Shown: positions 9,795-20,228 of the stretch, in pieces
How the letters are laid out: every line of letters begins with the position of its first letter
How positions within the stretch are numbered: position 1 is the first letter of the stretch
Assembly (NCBI GenBank): GCA_003280995.1
Contig: QCDG01000005.1
Coordinates: forward strand, 44,956-108,955
Direction of reading: 5' to 3'
Source of the DNA: Prochlorococcus sp. AG-355-A09
GTDB lineage: Bacteria; Cyanobacteriota; Cyanobacteriia; PCC-6307; Cyanobiaceae
Length of the DNA stretch: 64,000 nt
Position numbers and translations under genes: made by a program
Notes under the pieces: generated by a model
What the model was told of the DNA's origin: nothing
What the model saw: only the letters and a program-made list of their open reading frames with translations
Databases searched by the model: none

Positions 9795-10842
9795 GATATA
9801 CTTGATCAGACCAATTAATAAACCTTTTTAAACCTTCATTAAGTTCGATTTTTGGATTATATTTTATTTGATTATTTGCTTTAATTATATCTGGACATCT
9901 TCTATTTGGCTCATCAGCTGGATAACTTTCTGGATAACCAACAAGATTATATTCAACTTTTTTATTTAAAATATCTGACATTTTTTCAAGTAACTCAATT
10001 ACTGAGATTTCTGGGTTTGGATTGCCAATGTTATAAGCCTCGCCAGGCACTCCGTTTAAAACAACTCTTATAAAACCCTCCATAGCATCAGTTATGTAGC
10101 AAAATGTTCTTGTTTGGTTGCCCGTTCCATATATTTGAAGTGGAATTTTGCCTTTTATCCTACTTGTGAAGTTCGGCAATACTCTGTAATCTGTTTCTTG
10201 CATGCCGGGGCCAAAAACATTGAATGGTCTAATAGTATTTGTGTGAACTCCGTATAAAGAATGATAAATATTGCATAAGGTCTCTCCAACCCTTTTACTT
10301 TCGTCATAACATGCTCGAGGTCCTTGACAAGAAACATTGCCGCGATAGCTCTCTTTAGTAGGAATATTTTTAGAATCAGGATCACCATAAATTTCTGATG
10401 AAGAAAAGAATATTAAATTCGCAGATTTCTCCCTAGCTAATTTCAACATATTTTGAGTTCCATTTATAGCAACTTCAAGTGTTTCAAGTGGATATGCTCT
10501 GTAATAATAAGGACTGGCAATACCAGCAGCATGAATAATGTAATCTAAAGAACTTTCTGTTTTGAAAGGCTCAATTACATTATGATTTATAAATTCAATA
10601 TTTTTATAATTAGGAATTTCTGAGCCTTCTTTCCCAGAAGTTATTAGATTATCTAAAACAATAACTTTCATCTTTTCATTTAAGACAGTCTCATTGAGAA
10701 GATTAAAAATTTCCATAAAATACCTTCCTAAGAAACCTCTGCCTCCGGTTAAAAGTACTTTCTTACCTGAGAAACTTGCAGAAATATCATTAATATTTAC
10801 TAGTATTTCTTGAATATCTTCTTTTAACAAAAAGTTTTTCAT
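9781..10842 (-). CDS. NAD-dependent epimerase/dehydratase, UDP-glucuronate decarboxylase-like
   Basis: VLLTGGRGFLGRYF; GPRACYDESKRVGETLC; YPADEPNRRCPDI. Confidence 0.85.
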   Translation of the reverse strand: MKNFLLKEDIQEILVNINDISASFSGKKVLLTGGRGFLGRYFMEIFNLLNETVLNEKMKVIVLDNLITSGKEGSEIPNYKNIEFINHNVIEPFKTESSLDYIIHAAGIASPYYYRAYPLETLEVAINGTQNMLKLAREKSANLIFFSSSEIYGDPDSKNIPTKESYRGNVSCQGPRACYDESKRVGETLCNIYHSLYGVHTNTIRPFNVFGPGMQETDYRVLPNFTSRIKGKIPLQIYGTGNQTRTFCYITDAMEGFIRVVLNGVPGEAYNIGNPNPEISVIELLEKMSDILNKKVEYNLVGYPESYPADEPNRRCPDIIKANNQIKYNPKIELNEGLKRFINWSDQVYLGKQ

Positions 10843-10843
10843 T

Positions 10844-12091
10844 CTAAATAACCTCTAAGTTGGGAAGGGGGACGATAAATTTACCGCCATGATCTGCGAA
10901 TTTTTGATTCTTTTTTATAATTGAATCAGCAAAATTCCAAGCAAGTATAAGTAAATAGTCAGGCTTAAAATCAATTATTGAGTCCGAGGAGAGTACTGGT
11001 ATGTGCAAGCCAGGACTAAATAGTCCTTGTTTTAAAGGACTATCGTCAACTATAAAATCTAAAATATCTTTCTTCAGTCCAAATTCATACATTAGAGTTG
11101 TGGCTTTAGCTGGTGCGCCAAATCCAGCTATAGATTTTCCTTGAGATTTTATTAAATCTAAAAAATTATTTAGTTCTTCTTTTCTCTGTTGAATATTTAG
11201 GGCAAAGTCTGAAAAAGTTGATTTTTTGTTTAGACCTATTGACTTTTCAAGTTCAACGCAATTTTTAACAGATTCACTAATATCTTTTTCCTCATTTTTA
11301 TTTTTAACGGCACATCTTATTGATCCACCATGTGTATTGACTCTAGATACATCTATTAAAGTCATTCCATTATTCTTGAAAAATGAAATAAGTGGGATTA
11401 CAGAGTGATATGAGAGATGTTCATGATAAATAGTATCAAAAAGAGTTTTTTGGTACACATCCAACAAATATGATACCTCGAAGATAAATATCCCATCTTT
11501 TGTCAACAAATTTGATATTGCCCTTGTCATTTCTTTTAAATTATCGGAATGAGCAAAAACATTATTTGCAGTAATGATCGAAGATTCCCCATGTTTTTGT
11601 TTGATTTTATTTGATGTTTCTAATGTGAAAAAGTCGTTAATCGTATCTATTCCTTCCTGTTGTGCCTTTTCAGATATTTTTTTGGCAGGATCGACTCCTA
11701 GTACAGAAAATCCCATCTCTTTAAAAAATTTTAAGAAAGTGCCATCATTGGATCCTATGTCTAGGATATAACTTTGATTTGAGGGACTATATTTATCTAC
11801 GATGGATTTTGCGTATTCTGAAAAATGATTAATAAAAACTTTGGAGGTTCCAGAAACGTAAACATAGTTTTCAAAAAGTTCTTTAGGATCAACTACTTCA
11901 ACAAGTTGCACATGACAACAAGATTCACAAAAGAAAACCTCAAGAGGGTATTTCTTCTGTTCTTTATTTAAATCCTCCTTATGGATAAATGCATTAGCTG
12001 GAGGAGTTGATTCTAATTTTAGAACCAATGATAATTCAGATGAATTACAAAGCCTGCAAACAGGTTTTAATTTTATTTCTTTTTTAACCAT
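10844..12091 (-). CDS. Sugar C-methyltransferase (zinc-binding N-term + SAM domain + C-terminal domain, TylCIII/NovU-like)
   Basis: CRLCNSSEL...FFCESCCHVQL zinc site; ILDIGSNDGTFLKFF; YHEHLSYHS; GFGAPAKATTLM. Confidence 0.9.
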   Translation of the reverse strand: MVKKEIKLKPVCRLCNSSELSLVLKLESTPPANAFIHKEDLNKEQKKYPLEVFFCESCCHVQLVEVVDPKELFENYVYVSGTSKVFINHFSEYAKSIVDKYSPSNQSYILDIGSNDGTFLKFFKEMGFSVLGVDPAKKISEKAQQEGIDTINDFFTLETSNKIKQKHGESSIITANNVFAHSDNLKEMTRAISNLLTKDGIFIFEVSYLLDVYQKTLFDTIYHEHLSYHSVIPLISFFKNNGMTLIDVSRVNTHGGSIRCAVKNKNEEKDISESVKNCVELEKSIGLNKKSTFSDFALNIQQRKEELNNFLDLIKSQGKSIAGFGAPAKATTLMYEFGLKKDILDFIVDDSPLKQGLFSPGLHIPVLSSDSIIDFKPDYLLILAWNFADSIIKKNQKFADHGGKFIVPLPNLEVI

Positions 12092-12551
12092 CCCCAGGTT
12101 TCCATGATATTGAGTCGCTTGGGTCGATTAAATTTACCCTAACAACATCTTTTTCATAAGTCTCTTGATCCCTCGGATTTCTTGAAAGAGTTAAAAATAA
12201 TGTATTCACATTAAATTTCATGCAATGTTCTACTAAAGGTGGGGTAAAAACCATATTGCCCTTTTTTACGATAAGTAAATCAGGTTTTTTGTCTGATTTT
12301 AGATCCTTATAGTAATATCTAATTTCGCCTGAGATTACATAACAGTAATGCCAGTCAGTTTTATGATAGTGATTAGCTCTTAGTGAACCTGCTTTAGATT
12401 CAATCATTACTGCACTTCGCATCATTAAATCAACTAAAGGTTGGATCGAACCTCTAGCGTCAACAAAAGGTTTTTCAAGATTAACTAGCGGTGAAGAAGG
12501 CCACTGCTCCATTTCCTTCAAAGTTAACGGATTAATTTTAGAGGAGGACAT
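12084..12551 (-). CDS. Cupin / dTDP-sugar epimerase-like (WxcM/RmlC-like fold)
   Basis: SLRANHYHKTDWHYCYVISGEIRYYYKD cupin motif. Confidence 0.75.
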   Translation of the reverse strand: MSSSKINPLTLKEMEQWPSSPLVNLEKPFVDARGSIQPLVDLMMRSAVMIESKAGSLRANHYHKTDWHYCYVISGEIRYYYKDLKSDKKPDLLIVKKGNMVFTPPLVEHCMKFNVNTLFLTLSRNPRDQETYEKDVVRVNLIDPSDSISWKPGDG

Positions 12552-12564
12552 AAATAAAAATTAG

Positions 12565-13260
12565 CTAGCGCAACAATCTTTTAGATACTATTGTTAATAT
12601 TACAGCAAAAGCATGTCTAGCTCTAATCTTTTTCCCCTCTTCGTAAGTTCTGCCATAATAATTAACAGGAACCTCATAAAAAATATCACTTTTTGAGATA
12701 ATCTGAGATAAAATTTCCGCTTGTTGTTCCCATCCAGTCTTTGATAATTTATCTGGGTTCACTCTATTTCGTTTAAATAACAAATAACAACTATAAATGT
12801 CTGTAAATGTTGTGTTATTAAGAATATTAAAGAGAAGTGTTATAAATTTGTTGCCTAATTTATGCCAGAAATAATAAACCCTCGTTAATTGGGATGCCAC
12901 TAATCTACTACCAATAACCAAGTCAGCATTAAAACGCAAAACTGGTTCAAGTAATTTAGGGTAATCATGTGGATCATATTCAAGATCAGCATCTTGAAAA
13001 AGAATGTATTCTCCAGAAGCTTCTTTCAATCCCTTTTTAACAGCTGCTCCTTTACCGCTATTAAATTCTAATTTGACTAACTTATTATATAAAGAAGGAT
13101 TAGATTCAAGAAGTTTCAATGTGTTGTCACTTGAACAATCATCAATAACAATTATCTCTTTTTCTACACCAGAAATTTCGACTGAATTTACTTTTTTAAG
13201 AATTTCTAAAATTGTCTTTTCTTCGTTAAATGCAGGAACTATTATCGAGAGCCTTAGCAT
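12565..13260 (-). CDS. Glycosyltransferase family 2 (dolichol-P-mannose synthase-like)
   Basis: SIIVPAFNEEKTI...VIDDCSSDNT...LFQDADLEYDPHDYP. Confidence 0.9.
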   Translation of the reverse strand: MLRLSIIVPAFNEEKTILEILKKVNSVEISGVEKEIIVIDDCSSDNTLKLLESNPSLYNKLVKLEFNSGKGAAVKKGLKEASGEYILFQDADLEYDPHDYPKLLEPVLRFNADLVIGSRLVASQLTRVYYFWHKLGNKFITLLFNILNNTTFTDIYSCYLLFKRNRVNPDKLSKTGWEQQAEILSQIISKSDIFYEVPVNYYGRTYEEGKKIRARHAFAVILTIVSKRLLR

Positions 13261-13584
13261 GAAAAATTAATACTATATAATAATAATACTTTAAATTAAG
13301 CTAGAAAAGATATTCAATAAATATTTTTTGTTGCTATTTTTTACAGGTATTTAATTTAATTTCAAATAATTTATTTATAATATTTCCAGTTGAATTATTA
13401 AAAATTTTTTCTTATAAATATTTATACAGTCTTAAAAAACTTTTTCCTAAAATTTTAAAAAATCTAACATTTATTTTAATCGATATAGTTTTTTACTATA
13501 ACTGATTGATTTTATATAGAAGATAGTAAAAAGAACTAATTATTTATTTAAAGAATTCTATTTATGATTAAATTTACTTTTTTC

Positions 13585-15489
13585 TTATTTTAAGAAAGTT
13601 TGTATGGGTGTACATGGAGGTTCAATTCCCCAGCATTGATCACCATTTAATGGTACAGAAATTGTGAGATGTTTTGATGATCCAGGCTTTTCAAAAGAAA
13701 CCCATTTTTTAGTAATTATGTCGAATTTTTCATGATCGGGAATTTTTAAAACCGGTTCTTTAAAAATTGAAGAGGGGATGTTTTTTATAATTAAAGAATT
13801 GGAATAAGAAAAAATAGAATTTAAAATTACAAATAATAAAAGTGATAAAAAAGTCATTTTTAAGAAATTTATTTTTATTTTTTTTATGATAATTATCCTA
13901 TTAATTAGAATAAGCATTAAAAAAACTATATAGTGAGGAGTCCAAGGATAATAGTTAACTAAAGGTATCAGGGTAAAAAAACAAATCAGCATAACAAGTG
14001 TTGATGAAAATAATAGATTATTTATATTGAATTTAAATTGCTGATTTCTATGATATTTTCTAATAAAACTTGCCATTGTTAAAGAGGATATACAAGGTAT
14101 TAACCATAGAAGAATATTTATGAATCCATTTCTAGAACTTAAATAGATAAGAAACCAAGACTTGGAACTTTCAGTGGTATTTTGAAAACGATGCCAATTG
14201 ACAATTCCGGAGCTTAGACGTTTTACAAAATCTGGATCAATAGAATAACTGTGTAAAGGACCTAATACGTCTGATGGGTAAAGTGCATAACCGGTGATAA
14301 CATAATTAGTTAATATGAAAACTAATAAAGTAATAATTATGATAAATATAGATAACTTATAATTAATATATGATTTTATATCGTTTAAGTCATTTGTGAA
14401 TGCTATAAGTTTTTTATTATTTGATTTAAATATATTTTTAAGGCCATATTTTTTATAATCTAGAATTAAAAAACTTAAGTATTTAAAAAATAATAAAAAA
14501 ATAAAAAATAACGTGATTGTAATTCCAGTTAATTTTATTATTGGGCTAAAAAATGCCAACCAGAAAATAGGTACAAAATATTTGTAATTGTAATTTTTAA
14601 AGAAAGATAATAGTGTTAGATGAAAACCTACTGAAGCACATATAAATAATGGTAAATCTAATGAGTATGATGCTAAAGATTTAAAAATTCCACCAGTAAA
14701 TAAAATTATTGATAGACAAAAATAAAGTGCACTAATTGAATTAATATTTTCAATAAATATTATTTTATTATCAATCATCTTGCTAAAAAAACTAATCCTA
14801 AAATCTTTTATATAAGGTATAAAATAAGATATGTATATTGCTAAAAACCCTATATTTAAAGAAGGCGATAAATAATTAGTATTTTTATAAAGCATCTGAA
14901 ATGGGACTTGTCCAAAGAAGGAGATTCCATAATGTCCATATCTAAAGTGTAAGTTTCCCAATCCTGGTTCTATGGCAAATCGACTTATATGATTTATAAA
15001 TGGTAAATGGTAAAGGCCAGTATCATAATGAACACCACTCAGAATTGACTTTGGTGCAAATATTAAATATATTAATGAACTAATAAAAAGACTTATAAAT
15101 AGATTTTGAGTATATTTAAAAATTAATTTATTTTTTTTATTCTTAAATATTTGATTAATTTTTACAAAATCATTTAAACCAATTAAAGAAATAAAAATTA
15201 CAATTATTTTTAATGAATTAGTTGAAAAATTCACATAATGGTTAATGTCACTAATTTTACCGCTAAGCAAAAATATTAAAGATGGGATTAGTAGGATTAA
15301 ATTTGAAAGTATACAAAATAAAAATAATCCCAATAATATAGCTATTGTAAAATTGCTTAAGTCTTCTTTATTTCTACTATTAAAGGGTAATATTTTAAAT
15401 TTTAAAAAACTTAAAATCGATATTTTATTTATGCCAAGTACAAATAAATTGAGTAAAAATAATATCAAAAAGTTATTTGTTATGAACAT
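13585..15489 (-). CDS. Large polytopic membrane protein, possibly LIC_10190-like; putative GT-C/polymerase
   Basis: 634 aa, many TM segments; YDTGLYHLPFINHISRFAIEPGLGNLHFRYGHYGISFF. Confidence 0.5.
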   Translation of the reverse strand: MFITNNFLILFLLNLFVLGINKISILSFLKFKILPFNSRNKEDLSNFTIAILLGLFLFCILSNLILLIPSLIFLLSGKISDINHYVNFSTNSLKIIVIFISLIGLNDFVKINQIFKNKKNKLIFKYTQNLFISLFISSLIYLIFAPKSILSGVHYDTGLYHLPFINHISRFAIEPGLGNLHFRYGHYGISFFGQVPFQMLYKNTNYLSPSLNIGFLAIYISYFIPYIKDFRISFFSKMIDNKIIFIENINSISALYFCLSIILFTGGIFKSLASYSLDLPLFICASVGFHLTLLSFFKNYNYKYFVPIFWLAFFSPIIKLTGITITLFFIFLLFFKYLSFLILDYKKYGLKNIFKSNNKKLIAFTNDLNDIKSYINYKLSIFIIIITLLVFILTNYVITGYALYPSDVLGPLHSYSIDPDFVKRLSSGIVNWHRFQNTTESSKSWFLIYLSSRNGFINILLWLIPCISSLTMASFIRKYHRNQQFKFNINNLLFSSTLVMLICFFTLIPLVNYYPWTPHYIVFLMLILINRIIIIKKIKINFLKMTFLSLLLFVILNSIFSYSNSLIIKNIPSSIFKEPVLKIPDHEKFDIITKKWVSFEKPGSSKHLTISVPLNGDQCWGIEPPCTPIQTFLK

Positions 15490-15625
15490 AGCGAAATTTT
15501 TCTTGTCATAAATTTAGCATATATTTTTCAACAATATTTTTTTGCTCAAAGGGTATATAAATAACCTAAATTAAAGTAAGCTTGCTTTAGATAATCTAAA
15601 TTGTTTTTCTTCTAGAATATTATTT

Positions 15626-16648
15626 TTAATTTAAACCATAAAACTTTTTATACCATTTTACAAACTTACCAATACCTACTTTTATTGACGTGTTAGGTTT
15701 GTAGCCTATATATGAATTCAAAGCTAAACAATTAGATTCTGTAGCAGGTACATCCCCCACGTGCAAAGGTAAGTATTTTTTTATTGCTTTAATTCCAAGC
15801 TCATCTTCTATTGCCGCAACATAATCAAGAAGTTGATTCGGTTCAGAATTTCCAATATTGAATATCTGATAAGGACACCAACTCGTAGATGGATTAGGTA
15901 TTTGTGTATTAAATTTATGATCAGGCATTGGTGTTTTTTCTATAATTTTTATCATAGAAAAAACTATGTCATCAATATAAGTAAAATCCCTTATCATTTC
16001 CCCATTATTGAAAATTTCGATTGGTTTTCCTTCTATAATTGCTTTTGTAAATAAAAACAAAGCCATATCTGGCCGTCCCCATGGACCATAAACTGTAAAA
16101 AATCTCAGGCCAGTAGTTGGTAATCCGTAAATATGACTATAGGTATGTGCAATTAATTCATTAGATTTTTTCGTAGCTGCATATAAACTGATTGGATGAT
16201 CTACCGAATGACTCTCAGAAAAAGGCATATTCGTATTCCCTCCATAAACTGAACTACTACTGGCATATAAAAAATGTTCTACAGAATATTTTCTGCAAAT
16301 ATCTATAACATTAAAAAAACCATTTAAATTTGTTTCGATATATGCATCAGGATTTTTTAGTGAATATCTAACACCTGCTTGTGCAGCAAGATGGATTACT
16401 TTGTTGGGTCTATATTTCTCGAAAATTAGCTCGATTGAATTTTTTATTTTTATATCTTCAAAAATAATATTAAATATTGTTCCTTTATTTTTTGAAATAC
16501 TCTTTAATTCTTCTACTCTTGCTTTTTTTAAAGATGGATCATAATAATCATTCATATTATCTATGCCAATAACATTTATTCCTTTTAATAAAAGTTCCCT
16601 ACAAAAATTAAATCCTATAAATCCAGCTGCTCCTGTAACTAGATACAT
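15626..16648 (-). CDS. NAD-dependent epimerase, UDP-glucuronate 4-epimerase-like
   Basis: YLVTGAAGFIGFNFCREL; AAQAGVRYSLKNPDAYIETNLNGF; YAATKKSNELIAHTYSH; GLRFFTVYGPWGRPDMALFLFT. Confidence 0.9.
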   Translation of the reverse strand: MYLVTGAAGFIGFNFCRELLLKGINVIGIDNMNDYYDPSLKKARVEELKSISKNKGTIFNIIFEDIKIKNSIELIFEKYRPNKVIHLAAQAGVRYSLKNPDAYIETNLNGFFNVIDICRKYSVEHFLYASSSSVYGGNTNMPFSESHSVDHPISLYAATKKSNELIAHTYSHIYGLPTTGLRFFTVYGPWGRPDMALFLFTKAIIEGKPIEIFNNGEMIRDFTYIDDIVFSMIKIIEKTPMPDHKFNTQIPNPSTSWCPYQIFNIGNSEPNQLLDYVAAIEDELGIKAIKKYLPLHVGDVPATESNCLALNSYIGYKPNTSIKVGIGKFVKWYKKFYGLN

Positions 16649-16898
16649 CTTTAATATCTTTAGTTTATTTTCTTAATTATACAAAAGCTAGATATTTTAA
16701 TTCAGAAAAAAAAATATTTTAATATAAATCTTTCTTGAAATTAAATATAAAGGAGATTTGGATAACTTAAGGTAATTCTTGTTTACAATAATTATTTTCA
16801 GAAAAAATATTTATTTTAAAATAGTTATAATTACCTTAGATATAGCTATTTAATAAAATAATTTCAGAAAATCAATTTGGGGCATCCTAATAAAAAAA

Positions 16899-18905
16899 AT
16901 GAATCATTTTTCGACTAGATACAAACCTGAAATTGACGGTCTAAGAGGGTTCGCTGTTATTGCTGTAATAATAAATCATTTTAATAATAATTTACTTTCA
17001 AGTGGTTATTTAGGAGTAGATATCTTTTTTGTGATTTCGGGTTATGTAATTACATCTTCAATCTCTGCCAGAAGCAATAAGAACTTTTTAAACTTTATTT
17101 CAAGTTTTTTCATAAGAAGAATAAAAAGATTACTACCTGCTCTTATTTTTTTTATTTTAATAATGTCTATTTGCATTTGCTTATTTAATCCAGAACCTCG
17201 TTTTTCTCTTAGAACAGGAATTTCTTCTTTATTTGGATTATCAAATTTATATCTAATAAAACAGTCAACAGACTATTTTGGTGAGTTAAGTAAGCTGAAT
17301 ATCTTTACTCATACTTGGTCACTAGGGGTAGAAGAACAATTCTATTTCTTATTTCCTTTTTTAGCATGGCTTTCAGGATTCGCAGAGAAAAAAGAAAAAG
17401 GTTTAAAAAATCTTTTATTTATTACTTTATTTTTAACTATAACTTCATTGATTTTGTATTTTTATTATTCAGTTTCTAATCAATCTATTGCTTATTTCTC
17501 AATGCCTACAAGATTTTGGGAAATATCAATTGGAGTCATACTATATTTATTAATTGAAAAAAATAATTTCTTAATAAAAAAACTAGAAAGTATTTCGCCT
17601 TTTTTTATCTTTGTTGCAATTATATTAATCATGTTTTTACCAAGTAATTATTCTTCATTCTCAACTATTTCAATTGTTACTTTAGTTTCGATATTAATTA
17701 TTTGCTTAAAAAAAGGAACAATTCTATATGAATTATTAACAAAAAAAAATCTTGTATTTGTGGGTTTAATCTCTTACTCTCTTTATCTATGGCATTGGGG
17801 GATTTTAGTTTTAAGCAGATGGACAATAGGAATTCATTGGTGGTCAATTCCTTTTCAAATTACTTTAATTTTTATCTTAGCCTATTTATCTTTTAAATAT
17901 ATTGAAAATCCATTAAGAAAAATCAATTTTTCTAATTCTAATTTTACAAGTATAGTTATTGTTTTTTCTGCTTTATCATCCTCATCATTTTCAATAATAG
18001 GATTAGAGAAATTTTTTAGTACTAAATTTTATCTTGGAGATAAGCAAGTTTTAGAAGCAGTAAAGAAAGGTAATAGTTTATCAGCAGCTTCTAATATTTA
18101 TGAAAATAAAACTTTTGGTGGAGGAAAATGTTATCTTATGCGAAATAAAGATGTTGGCAAATTGATTGATTTTGATCAATGTATATTGGGGGATTTTGAA
18201 AAAGCAGATAGTCGATTATTAATAATTGGAAATTCTTTTTCTTCATCTTTCATTAATTCCTTTAAAGAAGTATTAAAAGATAATAATTCCGTTTTATTAA
18301 CATCTTCTTGGGGGTCATCGCCAGTTCCTAATATTCCTAATAATTCAGATTGGGATCTTGCTAATAAATATTATTGGAATAAATTAATCCCTGAACTTTT
18401 AAAAAAGTTAAAAAAAGGTGATGTAGTGTTCATAATGAGCGCACTTACAGAATTTATTTCAGGAGAAAAAGATTTAGTCTTATTAGAGGAAGGTATAAGA
18501 GATTTCTCTAATAAACTTTCGCAAAATTCTATAAAGCTATTATTTCTTGAAAGCATACCTTTTAATTTTAGGGATAAAAAAGATAATAAATGTGATCCAA
18601 TTAATTCAACAAAAACTTGGTATAATTTTTTGAATGCTTGTGATCCCATATACCAAAGTAAAAAAGATTTTTTAAAGGAAAGGTATGATTTGCATAATAT
18701 GTTAAATAAATTAGAGAATGAGAATCTTTTAGTTACTGTTGATTTATTAGATATCTTTTGTCCAGAAAAAATTTGTACTTTTAGAAATAAAGATGGAACT
18801 TTTTTATATAGAGATATAATTCATCCTTCTTCGAAAGCTGCAGAATTATCTTCAAAAAAAATTAAGCAAAGCTTTGATAAATTAATTAAATCCAGTATAG
18901 ACTAA
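16899..18905 (+). CDS. Acyltransferase 3 with C-terminal SGNH domain
   Basis: YKPEIDGLRGFAVIAVIINHF; FTHTWSLGVEEQFYLLFPFL-type; LIIGNSFSSSF; DIIHPSSKAAEL. Confidence 0.9.
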   Translation: MNHFSTRYKPEIDGLRGFAVIAVIINHFNNNLLSSGYLGVDIFFVISGYVITSSISARSNKNFLNFISSFFIRRIKRLLPALIFFILIMSICICLFNPEPRFSLRTGISSLFGLSNLYLIKQSTDYFGELSKLNIFTHTWSLGVEEQFYFLFPFLAWLSGFAEKKEKGLKNLLFITLFLTITSLILYFYYSVSNQSIAYFSMPTRFWEISIGVILYLLIEKNNFLIKKLESISPFFIFVAIILIMFLPSNYSSFSTISIVTLVSILIICLKKGTILYELLTKKNLVFVGLISYSLYLWHWGILVLSRWTIGIHWWSIPFQITLIFILAYLSFKYIENPLRKINFSNSNFTSIVIVFSALSSSSFSIIGLEKFFSTKFYLGDKQVLEAVKKGNSLSAASNIYENKTFGGGKCYLMRNKDVGKLIDFDQCILGDFEKADSRLLIIGNSFSSSFINSFKEVLKDNNSVLLTSSWGSSPVPNIPNNSDWDLANKYYWNKLIPELLKKLKKGDVVFIMSALTEFISGEKDLVLLEEGIRDFSNKLSQNSIKLLFLESIPFNFRDKKDNKCDPINSTKTWYNFLNACDPIYQSKKDFLKERYDLHNMLNKLENENLLVTVDLLDIFCPEKICTFRNKDGTFLYRDIIHPSSKAAELSSKKIKQSFDKLIKSSID

Positions 18906-19126
18906 GTTATTCAAATAAAAATAAAAGACAAATCTTTAAAATATATAATTTTTTATGCTCAAAAATTTTAAAAATTCTTATTAACATCTTTAATGCAATA
19001 ATTTGAAAAAAATGAAAAGAATTCAAAAAGTTATTTTCTATATTTAAGTTTAATAGATTTTTGGATTTATGAAAATTTTTAAACTATCATAAATTTATAT
19101 TATAAATATTCAAAGAAAAAATATAA

Positions 19127-20176
19127 ATGCTAAACAAAAACAAAAAGAAACGTATTGCACATTTGATCCCATCTGAAACAATTGGTGGTGTTGAATCGGC
19201 AGCGAAAACAACAATTGGAATAAAAAATAATAGGTTTACTTTCTTTCTGAAAATATTATCAAAACAAAAAAACACAAAAAGTTATTACTCAAAAATAAAA
19301 TCATTTATTGAAATATTTTTTTCGACTTATCAAGTCTTAAATTTTAAACCTGATTTTTTAATTGTCTCTCTTTGGAAAAGTTGCATATCAGCAATTTTAA
19401 TTAAAATCTTTAGGCCATCTACTGAAATAATTCTTTTTTTGCATTTACCAAAAAGTGTTCATTTTATAGATTTTATTATGAACTTAATTACAGCAAGAAT
19501 CTCTTATCAAATATGGGGCGATTCAATTACAACTTTAAAAGAAAGAGGAAAAGAATTGAGATTAGATCCAAAAATTAAAAAAAGATCCATTAGTTTTTTG
19601 GCCTATAAATTGAGACCTAAAAGAAGTAAAAAAAATTCTTCTAATTTTATATTCTGGGGTAGACTTTCTGAAGAAAAAAGAGTTAACTTATCTATTGAAT
19701 TATTTGCCAGAATTTGTAGAGAAGTAGAAGAATCAAAATTTATAATAATAGGACCTGACTGCGGAGAGTTATATAAATTAAAAAAACAACGAGATAAATT
19801 AAATCTAAATGATAAAATCCAGTTTATCTCTCCGCTTGATATAAATTCAATAAAAGATATTGCGAAGGATTGTTTATTCTTCTTGCAATTAAGTAGAGAG
19901 GAGGGTTTAGGAATGTCTGTTTTAGAGTCTATGCAATTAGGTTTAATTCCTGTAGTAACAAGTGTGGGGGAAATTAAAAATTACTGTATTCATAATGAAA
20001 ACTCTATTATTTTTAAAGATCTTGAATCTACAAAACACGTTATTATTAAACTTTTAAGAAATAATTCTGAGATTCAAAGATTAAAAGAAAAAGCTATAAA
20101 AAGATGGTCAGAGGAAATTACTTATAGAGAAGATTTTATTAATGCTATAGAATCTTTATTGGAAGAAAATATTTAA
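19127..20176 (+). CDS. Glycosyltransferase family 4
   Basis: HLIPSETIGGVESAAKT; FFLQLSREEGLGMSVLESMQLGLIPVVTSVGEI. Confidence 0.85.
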   Translation: MLNKNKKKRIAHLIPSETIGGVESAAKTTIGIKNNRFTFFLKILSKQKNTKSYYSKIKSFIEIFFSTYQVLNFKPDFLIVSLWKSCISAILIKIFRPSTEIILFLHLPKSVHFIDFIMNLITARISYQIWGDSITTLKERGKELRLDPKIKKRSISFLAYKLRPKRSKKNSSNFIFWGRLSEEKRVNLSIELFARICREVEESKFIIIGPDCGELYKLKKQRDKLNLNDKIQFISPLDINSIKDIAKDCLFFLQLSREEGLGMSVLESMQLGLIPVVTSVGEIKNYCIHNENSIIFKDLESTKHVIIKLLRNNSEIQRLKEKAIKRWSEEITYREDFINAIESLLEENI

Positions 20177-20228
20177 TGAATTTTCAAAATTAATTAGTAA
20201 TTGATAATCAATAATAAAAAGTTTTTCA

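Noticed and set aside
10155-10388. 77-aa minus-strand ORF within the UXS-like gene
   Set aside because: Shifted-frame reading of a well-supported CDS.
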